64,000 bases of DNA from positions 1 through 64,000 of the forward strand of contig NZ_JACJUG010000026.1 in the NCBI RefSeq assembly GCF_014174515.1. Reading direction: 5' to 3'. The stretch is from Mitsuaria sp. WAJ17 (GTDB lineage: Bacteria > Pseudomonadota > Gammaproteobacteria > Burkholderiales > Burkholderiaceae_C). The translations under genes and the position numbers were made by a program. Under the pieces are notes generated by a model, which searched no databases, was not told the DNA's origin, and was given only the letters and a program-made list of their open reading frames with translations. Shown here piece after piece: positions 17,318 through 24,778 of the stretch; position 1 is the stretch's first letter, and each line of letters starts with the position of its first letter.

Positions 17318-20300
17318 ATGGATTCAAGCAACGTGTACACGTCCGGATGGGTCTCGACGCCGGCCGCCGGAGCCCGAGGCTGGCTTCAGTGCCTGGGACT
17401 CAAGCAGAAGCTGTTGCTGGCCGCGTTCCTGTGCATGGCGGCCATTGGCGTACCGGTGTGGCAGCAGTTGAAGCTGAGCCAGTCGCTGATCCAGACGATT
17501 GACCGCGAGCGCCAGGGGGTTGCCGATGCCAGCCTCCTTCAGCAAAGCTACGAGGCCCTGGGGCACCTGCGGGCGACCAGCCCCGGGGGAGATGCCGCCT
17601 CGTGGGCATCGGACGTCGCACGGCTGCAGGAGCGCCTGAATTCGCTGCAGGCCCGGCTGGACGCCGAAGGTGCCTCCGCGGAGCTGCGTCTGGCCGCGGA
17701 CGTGGCTCGTCAGCTGGTGCGCCAGCTTCAGGCCGATGAGGGTCGAGGCTCTTCCGCGGAACAGACGAGGCATGTGCGCGCTCAGCTAAGGGCGAAGTTG
17801 CAGCAGATGATGGAGCTGGTGCTCGACGAGTACGCACTCATCCTGGATCCCCGGACCGATACCTACTATCTGATGGCCGCCTGCTTCATCCACGGCACGG
17901 ATCTGGCCGGGCAGTTGCAGGACACCGCCGGCAAGGGCGCCTGGATGGATGATGGCAGTGCCCAGCGGCTGCGCCAGATGATGGGCAAGGTCTTCCAGGC
18001 GAACCCGGACATGTCGCAGGCATTGGCAACGCCCTTGCAGGCGCTGAACGACAGCCTGGCAAGCCTGCGCACGCAGCCGACGGCCGCGGGCATCGAGAGC
18101 GCGGAGTCGGCCCTGGTCGCCTGGCTGGAAGTCGGTGCCTACCAGCTGGACCGTGAGCTGGATCGACAGCGCAGCGCGCTGCGCGGCGCGCAGGTGGGGC
18201 AGGTCCTGCTGCTGCTCCTCTTTCTCGCCAGTCTGGCGCAGCTGGGCCGCCTGATCGTGCGTGACTTCCTGGCCCGCACCCAGGAGATGCAGCACCGTGC
18301 CAAGCTGCTGGGGCATGCCGAGGAACTCGCCAAGATTGGCTGCGCGGAGACGGACCTGATGAGCGAGCAGGTCCGGTGGACCTCCGGCATGTTTCACCTG
18401 TTCGGCGAGCCCGAGTCCTCGACGCCCGTCGATCCGGACTGGCTCTACCTGCGCGTGCCGCGGGGCGAGCGCGACAGCGTGCAGCGCAACAGCCGTCTGG
18501 TTGCGCCGCAGCAGCCCTGTGAGTTCGAGCACCGGATCCAGCGCGCGGACGGCAGCTTCCGTACGGTCTTGCATCGAGCCGTCATCGACCTGGACGACAA
18601 GGGCTGGCCGCGACGGGCCCTGACGATTCTGCAGGACGTTACCGAGCGCCATGATGCCGAACAGCGCCTCGAGCGGCTGGACAAGAGCTGCCCCGTCACG
18701 GGGCTGTCCAACCGCAAGGCCCTGCTGGAGCGTCTGCAGCAGGGCCTGGAGCCGCTGCGGGTGGGCGACGCCAGCCTGGTCCTGATGGTCTTGCAGGTTC
18801 ACCAACTGGGCATGGTGATGGACTCCCTGGGCTATGACGGTGGCGACCGCCTGCTGCAGCTCGTGGCACGTCGGCTGGAGGCGGCCGTCGGCAAGAGCGC
18901 GCTGGTGCTGGCGCACCTCGGCCAGGGCGAGTACGCCTGCCTGCGGCGCATCCCCGCAGGCGAAATCCAGCCGGACCTGCTGGAGGAGTGCCGAGCCCTG
19001 CTGCGGGTGCTCAACGAGCCGGTGCAGCTTGGCGACGTCGAGTTCTCCATGAACTGCTCGCTGGGATTCAGCCAGGCGCCCCTGGACAGCGACCAGGGCC
19101 CCCGGCTGCTGCATCAAGCCCAGGCGGCGCTGGGGCAGGCGCGCGAGAGCGAGGGGCTGGTCTGCCGCTATGACCCCGCCGCGCATGCGCGCTCCTTCCG
19201 CCGCCTGGAGACCGAGACGGCCCTGCGCCGTGCCCTGGAGCAGGATGGGCTTCACCTGCACTACCAGGCCCAGCTGGAGCTCCGCCACGGGCGCATTGTC
19301 GGCGCCGAGGTGCTGGCGCGCTGGGACGACCCGGTGCGCGGCGCCGTGTCGCCGGCGGAATTCATCGCCGTGGCCGAGGACTGCGGGCTGATCGTCGAGC
19401 TGGGCGAGTGGGTGTTGCGCCAGGCCTGCCTTCAGGCGGTGAAGTGGCAGAAGGCCGGCCTGCGCCCGATCCGCCTGGCCGTGAACCTGTCAGCGCGCCA
19501 GCTGCAGCTCCCGGACATCGCCTGGCGGGTGCAGAACATCCTTCGCGAGACGGGCATGGACCCGCGCTGGCTGGGCATCGAAATCACCGAGAGCCTCTTC
19601 ATCGAGGAAGGCCAGCACATCCTGCGCGCCCTGCACGCCATCAAGGCGCTGGGCGTGGAGATCTCGCTGGACGACTTCGGCACCGGCTACTCGAACCTCG
19701 GCTACCTGCGCCGGCTGCCGGTGGACATCGTCAAGATCGACCGCAGCATCGTGCACGACGTCGAGGCGGCGGCGCACGATGTCTCCATGACCCGGGCGGT
19801 CATCAACCTGGCGCACAGCCTGCAGCTGAAGGTGCTGGCCGAAGGGGTGGAGACGGAGGGGCAGCTGTCCATGCTGATGGCCAACAGGTGCGACCAGATG
19901 CAGGGCTTCCTCTTCAGCCCTGGCGTGGAAGCCGAGACCTTCGAGGCCCAGTTGCGCGCGGAGCAGCAGCTGCCCAGGCATCTGTTTGCCGCCGAACGCC
20001 GGCGCACGCTGCTGCTGGTGGACGACGAAGAAAACATCGTCGCCGCCCTGCGACGCCTGCTGCGCCGCGACGGCTACCAGATCCTCACCGCCAACAGCGG
20101 CGGTGATGGCCTGCAGTGTCTGGCTGAGAACGAGGTCGATGTGATCATCTCCGACCAGCGCATGCCGGGCATGACGGGGGTCGAGTTTCTCCGGCGCGCC
20201 AAGGAGCTCTATCCCGGCACGGTGCGCATGGTGCTGTCCGGCTATACGGAGCTGCAGTCCATCACGGACGCGATCAACGAGGGCGCCATCTACAAGTTCC

Positions 20301-20824
20301 TGACCAAGCCCTGGGACGATGAGCGGCTGAGGGCACATGTGCAGGAGGCCTTCCGCACCAAGGAGCTGGCGGACGAGAACAAGCGCCTGGACTCGGCCGT
20401 GACGGAGGCCAACCAGGAGCTGGCGCAGGTCAACCGCCGGCTCCAGCAGCTGCTGCAGTCCCAGCATGAGCGCATCAGCCGCGAGGAGGTCAGCCTGAAG
20501 GTGATGCGCGAGCTGCTGGAGCGCGTGCCCCTGCCCATCATCGGGGCGGACCCCAGCGGCATGATCAGCTATGCCAACGAGGCGTCGGAGCGGCTGTTCA
20601 AGCACCAGCCGGCGCCCGTCGGCCGTTTCCTGGACGAGGTGCTGCCAGACGAGCTGCGCGCGCTGTGGAGCGAATCCGGAGACGCCAGCACGATGGTCCA
20701 CATCGACGGGCATGGCTACCGGGCCATGTGCCGCCCCCTGTGGGCCGGCTGGGAAGACCAGCCGACACAGCGGGGCCGCCTGCTGGTGCTGATGCCCGTG
20801 GAACACGAAAGGGAGTACCTATGA
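17318..20824 (+). CDS. Hybrid degenerate GGDEF-EAL-receiver protein
   Basis: A 1168-residue protein. Two membrane segments (about 28-46 and 293-313) flank a helical sensor region; a PAS domain (338-440) follows, then GGDEF (458-617), EAL (628-877), receiver (896-1010) and a C-terminal PAS-like domain. The GGDEF signature is replaced by GQGEY, so no cyclase activity is expected. The EAL domain keeps its metal and catalytic residues: EVLARW, VNLSARQ, EITES, DDFGTGYSNL, VKID, AEGVET and QGFLFS. It should degrade c-di-GMP. The receiver has VDDEEN, the phosphorylatable Asp in ISDQRMPGMTG and Lys in LTKPWDD. An ATG at 17318 or a TTG at 17312 may be the start; neither has a good ribosome site. First gene of the operon. 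Confidence 0.85.
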   Translation: MDSSNVYTSGWVSTPAAGARGWLQCLGLKQKLLLAAFLCMAAIGVPVWQQLKLSQSLIQTIDRERQGVADASLLQQSYEALGHLRATSPGGDAASWASDVARLQERLNSLQARLDAEGASAELRLAADVARQLVRQLQADEGRGSSAEQTRHVRAQLRAKLQQMMELVLDEYALILDPRTDTYYLMAACFIHGTDLAGQLQDTAGKGAWMDDGSAQRLRQMMGKVFQANPDMSQALATPLQALNDSLASLRTQPTAAGIESAESALVAWLEVGAYQLDRELDRQRSALRGAQVGQVLLLLLFLASLAQLGRLIVRDFLARTQEMQHRAKLLGHAEELAKIGCAETDLMSEQVRWTSGMFHLFGEPESSTPVDPDWLYLRVPRGERDSVQRNSRLVAPQQPCEFEHRIQRADGSFRTVLHRAVIDLDDKGWPRRALTILQDVTERHDAEQRLERLDKSCPVTGLSNRKALLERLQQGLEPLRVGDASLVLMVLQVHQLGMVMDSLGYDGGDRLLQLVARRLEAAVGKSALVLAHLGQGEYACLRRIPAGEIQPDLLEECRALLRVLNEPVQLGDVEFSMNCSLGFSQAPLDSDQGPRLLHQAQAALGQARESEGLVCRYDPAAHARSFRRLETETALRRALEQDGLHLHYQAQLELRHGRIVGAEVLARWDDPVRGAVSPAEFIAVAEDCGLIVELGEWVLRQACLQAVKWQKAGLRPIRLAVNLSARQLQLPDIAWRVQNILRETGMDPRWLGIEITESLFIEEGQHILRALHAIKALGVEISLDDFGTGYSNLGYLRRLPVDIVKIDRSIVHDVEAAAHDVSMTRAVINLAHSLQLKVLAEGVETEGQLSMLMANRCDQMQGFLFSPGVEAETFEAQLRAEQQLPRHLFAAERRRTLLLVDDEENIVAALRRLLRRDGYQILTANSGGDGLQCLAENEVDVIISDQRMPGMTGVEFLRRAKELYPGTVRMVLSGYTELQSITDAINEGAIYKFLTKPWDDERLRAHVQEAFRTKELADENKRLDSAVTEANQELAQVNRRLQQLLQSQHERISREEVSLKVMRELLERVPLPIIGADPSGMISYANEASERLFKHQPAPVGRFLDEVLPDELRALWSESGDASTMVHIDGHGYRAMCRPLWAGWEDQPTQRGRLLVLMPVEHEREYL

Positions 20825-21000
20825 GCGATCATCCGATGCCTGTGGCCACCCGGCCCGACCCCGCCAGCGAGCACCGCAGCGCTGCGCAGAGCCAGCTGGA
20901 TCATCTGTTTCGCCACGCCTTGAAGGAGGAGCAGGTGAGCCCCCTGTACTTCCTCCTGCAGCGCTTCAGGGCGAAGGCGGAGGAGGGGGTGTCGCCATGA
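20821..21000 (+). CDS. 59-residue coupled microprotein
   Basis: A small gene that begins in an ATGA overlap with the stop of the EAL-receiver gene (20821-20824) and ends in an ATGA overlap with the HDOD gene (20997-21000). The protein is MSDHPMPVATRPDP..., with a probable amphipathic helix in QLDHLFRHALKEEQVSPLYFLLQRFRAKAEEG. No signal peptide, Cys or known domain. The double overlap is strong evidence that it is translated. Its helix suggests a partner-binding adaptor for one of the operon proteins, which is inference. No family recognised. Confidence 0.65.
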   Translation: MSDHPMPVATRPDPASEHRSAAQSQLDHLFRHALKEEQVSPLYFLLQRFRAKAEEGVSP

Positions 21001-21854
21001 GTGCGGTGGATGCCGTCGGCATGGTCCGCCGGATCCGGGACCTGCCGACGCCCAATGCCGTGGCGATGCAACTGCTGGTTTCGCTGGCTGACGAGAACCT
21101 GAGCATCGAGCAGCTCACCCAGCAGATCTCGCTGGACCAGGGCATCGTGGCCAAGGTCCTGAGGCTGGCGAATTCACCGTTCTATGGCCTGCCCCGGCGC
21201 GTGACGCTGATTTCGGATGCCGTGGCCATCATCGGCTGGCGCTCGGTCCGCAACCTGGCCCTGGCGGCGGGCCTGGCCCGCAGCTTCGACCTCGGGCGAT
21301 GCCCTTCCTTCGACCTGGGCGGCTATTGGCGACATTCGCTGGCCTGCGCACTGTGCGCGGAAGCCCTGGCGCGCGCACGGGGTCAGGACAGCGGGCTGGC
21401 CTTTGGCGCCGGCCTGCTGCATGACCTGGGGCGCGTGGCCCTGGCCAGCCTGGCCCCCGAAGACTACGCCCAGGCGCTGCGCTGGCAGGCCGACGAGGGC
21501 GCCCGCCTTTTCGAAGCTGAGCACGCCTGCCTGGGCCAGGACCATGCCGCCGTTGGCGGCGCGTTGGCCGAGCAGTGGCTGCTGGCGCCCGCGCTGGTGG
21601 ATAGCGTGGCCCTGCATCACCGGCCGCCCGAGGACGGCAGTGCCCCGCTGGCGGACCTGATCCACGTGGCCGATTGCGTGGCCCACGGGCTGGGCCTGGA
21701 GGGGACGGAGGGTGAGTCGGTCCCCTCCCTGGCCCTGCACAGCTGGCGCCGCCTGGACATGGAGGAGCCCCAGTGGTTCCGCCTGTTTTCCAACGTGGAG
21801 TCGGAACACGCCGTCTTGTGCCAGGCCTTCTTTCCTGGAGAGGGGTCCCCATGA
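20997..21854 (+). CDS. HDOD domain signalling protein
   Basis: A 285-residue protein made of one HDOD domain, a relative of the HD hydrolases usually lacking catalysis. Typical blocks are LPTPNAVAMQLLVSLADENLS, ISLDQGIVAKVLRLANSPFYGL, SDAVAIIGWRSVRNLAL and the HD-like GAGLLHDLGRVAL with a later VALHHRPP. HDOD proteins are found with kinases and c-di-GMP genes and act in signalling by protein contact. The start overlaps the microprotein stop, and the TGA at 21852-21854 overlaps the next ATG. Confidence 0.85.
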   Translation: MSAVDAVGMVRRIRDLPTPNAVAMQLLVSLADENLSIEQLTQQISLDQGIVAKVLRLANSPFYGLPRRVTLISDAVAIIGWRSVRNLALAAGLARSFDLGRCPSFDLGGYWRHSLACALCAEALARARGQDSGLAFGAGLLHDLGRVALASLAPEDYAQALRWQADEGARLFEAEHACLGQDHAAVGGALAEQWLLAPALVDSVALHHRPPEDGSAPLADLIHVADCVAHGLGLEGTEGESVPSLALHSWRRLDMEEPQWFRLFSNVESEHAVLCQAFFPGEGSP

Positions 21855-22795
21855 ACGCTCATGAACAAGGCCATGCCGGTGCGTTGCCGGTGCAAGAGGT
21901 GCAGGCACTTTTGCGCAGCAACCAGGAGCTGAAGCAGCTCAATGCGCAGCTCAGCGAGGCGCAGGAAAAGCTGGTGCAGTCCGAGAAGCTGGCCTCCATC
22001 GGGCAACTGGCGGCGGGCGTGGCGCATGAGATCAACAACCCGATCGGGTACATCTTCTCGAACTTCGGCACGCTGGAACGCTACCTGGCCAACCTGTTCG
22101 AGATGCTGGCGGCCTATGAGGCGGCGGAACCCCTGCTGGCGGGCACGACGGTTGGCGCCGAGTTGTCGGCCTTGCGGCACAAAGTCGAGCTGGACTACCT
22201 CAAGGAAGACATTCCCACCCTCATGGCGGAGTCCAGGGAGGGCATCAGCCGCGTCCGCAAGATCGTGCAGGACCTCAAGGACTTCTCCCGTGTCGACAAC
22301 AGCCAGGAGTGGGCCCTGGCCGACCTGCACCAGGGCCTGGAATCGACGCTCAACATCGTCAACAACGAGATCAAGTACAAGGCCAAGGTCGTCAAGGACT
22401 ACGGCGAGATCCCCGAGATCCTGTGCCTGCCGTCGGAGCTGAACCAGGTCTTCATGAACCTGCTGATCAATGCCTCGCATGCCATCAGCGGCGAGAAGGG
22501 CTGCATCACCATCCGCAGCGGCAGGGACGGGGCGCAGGTCTGGGTGGAGATCGCCGACAACGGCTCGGGCATCTCCCCCGAGAACCTCAACAGGATCTTC
22601 GACCCCTTCTTCACGACCAAGCCCATCGGTCAGGGCACGGGGCTCGGGCTCTCGCTGTCCTATGGCATCGTGAAAAAGCACCATGGTCAGATTCTTGTTG
22701 ACAGCCAACTGGGGGCCGGCACGCGCTTTCGCGTGATACTGCCCATCGAGCAGCCTGACGGGCCGGACGACCCAGGCCCGGCACAGGCCGGTTGA
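21851..22795 (+). CDS. Soluble sensor histidine kinase
   Basis: A 314-residue kinase without membrane segments. An N-terminal coiled coil (about 15-45) leads straight into the phosphoacceptor helix: QSEKLASIGQLAAGVAHEIN, with His59. The ATPase domain shows the N box NQVFMNLLINASHAI, DNGSGIS, FDPFFTTKPIGQ and GTGLGLSL. It starts at the ATG that overlaps the HDOD stop (ATGA at 21851-21854). With no sensor domain of its own, input must come from a partner, for example HDOD or the microprotein. Its phosphoacceptor region is strikingly like that of the PAS kinase at the operon end, so both may phosphorylate the same receivers. Confidence 0.88.
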   Translation: MNAHEQGHAGALPVQEVQALLRSNQELKQLNAQLSEAQEKLVQSEKLASIGQLAAGVAHEINNPIGYIFSNFGTLERYLANLFEMLAAYEAAEPLLAGTTVGAELSALRHKVELDYLKEDIPTLMAESREGISRVRKIVQDLKDFSRVDNSQEWALADLHQGLESTLNIVNNEIKYKAKVVKDYGEIPEILCLPSELNQVFMNLLINASHAISGEKGCITIRSGRDGAQVWVEIADNGSGISPENLNRIFDPFFTTKPIGQGTGLGLSLSYGIVKKHHGQILVDSQLGAGTRFRVILPIEQPDGPDDPGPAQAG

Positions 22796-22805
22796 TGGGT
22801 CTGCC

Positions 22806-24203
22806 ATGGCATCGATGAGCGAACTCCCCGCCGCGCGCCCCGAGCCGCATGCCGGCACCGCTGAGGCTGCGGTGGCCGTGGTCCTGTGCGTCGATGACGA
22901 ACCGGCCATCCTCAGCTCGCTGAGGCGGCTGCTGCGGCCCAAGGGCTACAAGGTCCTGCTGGCCGAGGGCGGGCAGGCGGGCCTGGATGCGTTGGCCAGC
23001 GAGCCGGTGGACCTGGTCGTGTCAGACATGCGCATGCCCGAGATGGACGGTGCGCAATTCCTGGAGCAGGTCCGGATGCGCTGGCCCGAGGTGATCCGCA
23101 TCCTGCTGACGGGCTATGCGGACGTGAGCTCCACCATCGCCGCGATCAACCGCGGCGAGATCCACCGCTACATCGCCAAACCCTGGGACGACCAGAACAT
23201 GCTCATGGTCATCGAGGACGGGCTGCGACGCCGGCGCTTGGAGCAGGAGAACCTGCGCCTGCACGCCTTGACGCAGGCCCAGAACCAGGAACTGCAGGCC
23301 CTCAACGCCGGCCTGGAGGCGCGCGTCAAGGCGCGCACCCAGGAGATCGAGCAGATCAACGGGATGCTCGAGCAGGCCTATGCCGAGCTGCAGAGCAACT
23401 TCCTGCTGTCCATCAATGTGTTCGCGGGCCTGACGGAGCTGCGCGATGGCAGCATGGCCGGCTATTCGCGCCAGGTCGCGGCCCTGGCCAGGGCGATCGC
23501 CCACCAGCTGGGCCTGGGCCCCTTGGCCGAGCAGGATCTGCACATCGCCGGCCTGCTGCACGAGGTGGGCAAGCTGGGCTTTCCCGATGCGCTGCTGCGC
23601 AAGCCCATGTCGCTGATGCGGGGGGAGGAGTTGCAGCTGTTCCGGCGCCACCCGCTGCATGCGGAGTCGGCGCTGATGCCGCTGGCCCAGCTGCAGAGGG
23701 CCGCACGCCTTGTGCGTTCCCAGCACGAGCGGCTGGACGGCAAGGGCTTCCCGGACGGCCTCGCGGGCGAGCAGCTGTCCCTGCCGGCGCAGGTTCTCGC
23801 GGCCGCCGTGGACTACCACGGCCTGCAGAGCGGGCGCCTGGCCGAGCGCCGATACAGCGCGGAAGAGGCGCTGTCCATGGTGAAGGGCGGAGCTGATGTC
23901 CGCTATGCCAAGGCCGTCGTCGAAGCCCTGGGCGTTGCGCTGCAGAGCCTGGCCGAGCAGGGGCCGCAGGACCGCCTGATCCTGGCCCAGGACCTGGCCG
24001 AGGGCATGGTGCTCTCACGGGACCTGACCAGCCCGCAGGGGGCCTTGCTCCTGGCCCGCGGCTACGTCTTCGACGCACGCGTGGTCAAGCAGGTGCGGGA
24101 GTATGCGAGGCGGGAGGGGGTCAAGCTGCAGCTCCATGTGCGCCTCGACCCGACCACGCCTTCAGGGCCGGTCGCCGGGCAGGGTGTTCAGCAAGCAGCG
24201 TGA
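22806..24203 (+). CDS. Receiver-degenerate HD-GYP response regulator
   Basis: A 465-residue regulator. Receiver at about 25-140 with CVDDEP, Asp in VVSDMRMPEMDG and Lys in YIAKPWDD; coiled coil at about 150-195; then an HD-GYP-like domain. The signature HD is HE here (GLLHEVGKLGFPDALL, about 250), the second His is Gln (SQHERLDGKGFPDG, about 304) and GYP reads GFP. With the metal-ligand Asp changed to Glu and a His lost, phosphodiesterase activity is doubtful; a binding or regulatory role is likelier. Related active proteins (RpfG type) cleave c-di-GMP. It starts 10 bases after the kinase stop. Confidence 0.85.
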   Translation: MASMSELPAARPEPHAGTAEAAVAVVLCVDDEPAILSSLRRLLRPKGYKVLLAEGGQAGLDALASEPVDLVVSDMRMPEMDGAQFLEQVRMRWPEVIRILLTGYADVSSTIAAINRGEIHRYIAKPWDDQNMLMVIEDGLRRRRLEQENLRLHALTQAQNQELQALNAGLEARVKARTQEIEQINGMLEQAYAELQSNFLLSINVFAGLTELRDGSMAGYSRQVAALARAIAHQLGLGPLAEQDLHIAGLLHEVGKLGFPDALLRKPMSLMRGEELQLFRRHPLHAESALMPLAQLQRAARLVRSQHERLDGKGFPDGLAGEQLSLPAQVLAAAVDYHGLQSGRLAERRYSAEEALSMVKGGADVRYAKAVVEALGVALQSLAEQGPQDRLILAQDLAEGMVLSRDLTSPQGALLLARGYVFDARVVKQVREYARREGVKLQLHVRLDPTTPSGPVAGQGVQQAA

Positions 24204-24214
24204 GGAGAGGTCTC

Positions 24215-24778
24215 ATGGCGGAAAAGATTCTCCTGGTGGACGATGAGCCCCACATTCTGCGGGCCCTGCAACGACTGCTGAGGCTGGGACTGCAGGACGC
24301 GCAACTGCAGCCCTATGCACTGGAGGCCTTCACCGATCCCGCCGAGGCCTTGCGCCGGGCGCGGTCGATGCCCTATGCCCTGGTGGTCTCGGACTACCGG
24401 ATGCCGCAGATGACGGGCGTCGATTTCCTCATGTCCCTGCGCGAGCTGCAGCCTGACTGCGCGCGGGTCATTCTCTCCGGCTATGCCGACCTGAACGGCT
24501 TGATGGCGGCGATCAACGACGTCGGCATCATGCGCTTCATCGCCAAGCCCTGGAACGACCATGAGCTGCTGTGCGGGCTCAGCCAGATCCTGCGTCTGCG
24601 CGAGCTCGACCTCGAGAACCGGCGGCTGGCGGACCTGGTCCGCGAGCAGCAGGGAAAGCTCAGCGCTCAGGAGGTGGAACTGCGCCGGCTGGAGCGGCTG
24701 GAGCCCGGGCTGACCAAAGTGAACTGGGGGCCGGACGGATCCTTCCTGCTGGAGGATCCCGGCGAGGTCCAGTTGTGA
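24215..24778 (+). CDS. Stand-alone response regulator (receiver with coiled-coil tail)
   Basis: A 187-residue protein: receiver at about 3-125 (LLVDDEPHI, Asp in VVSDYRMPQMTG, Lys in FIAKPWND) followed by a helical coiled-coil tail (LENRRLADLVREQQGKL) and no output domain. The ATG at 24215 has AGGAGAGG six bases upstream; a GTG at 24200 would overlap the previous stop. It could dimerise through its tail and work as a phosphate shuttle or as a binding partner of the PAS kinase, whose GTG start overlaps its stop. Confidence 0.85.
   Translation: MAEKILLVDDEPHILRALQRLLRLGLQDAQLQPYALEAFTDPAEALRRARSMPYALVVSDYRMPQMTGVDFLMSLRELQPDCARVILSGYADLNGLMAAINDVGIMRFIAKPWNDHELLCGLSQILRLRELDLENRRLADLVREQQGKLSAQEVELRRLERLEPGLTKVNWGPDGSFLLEDPGEVQL

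Noticed and set aside
20997..21854. HDOD protein as an active HD phosphohydrolase
   Set aside because: The overall pattern is HDOD, whose members generally lack the full metal-ligand set.
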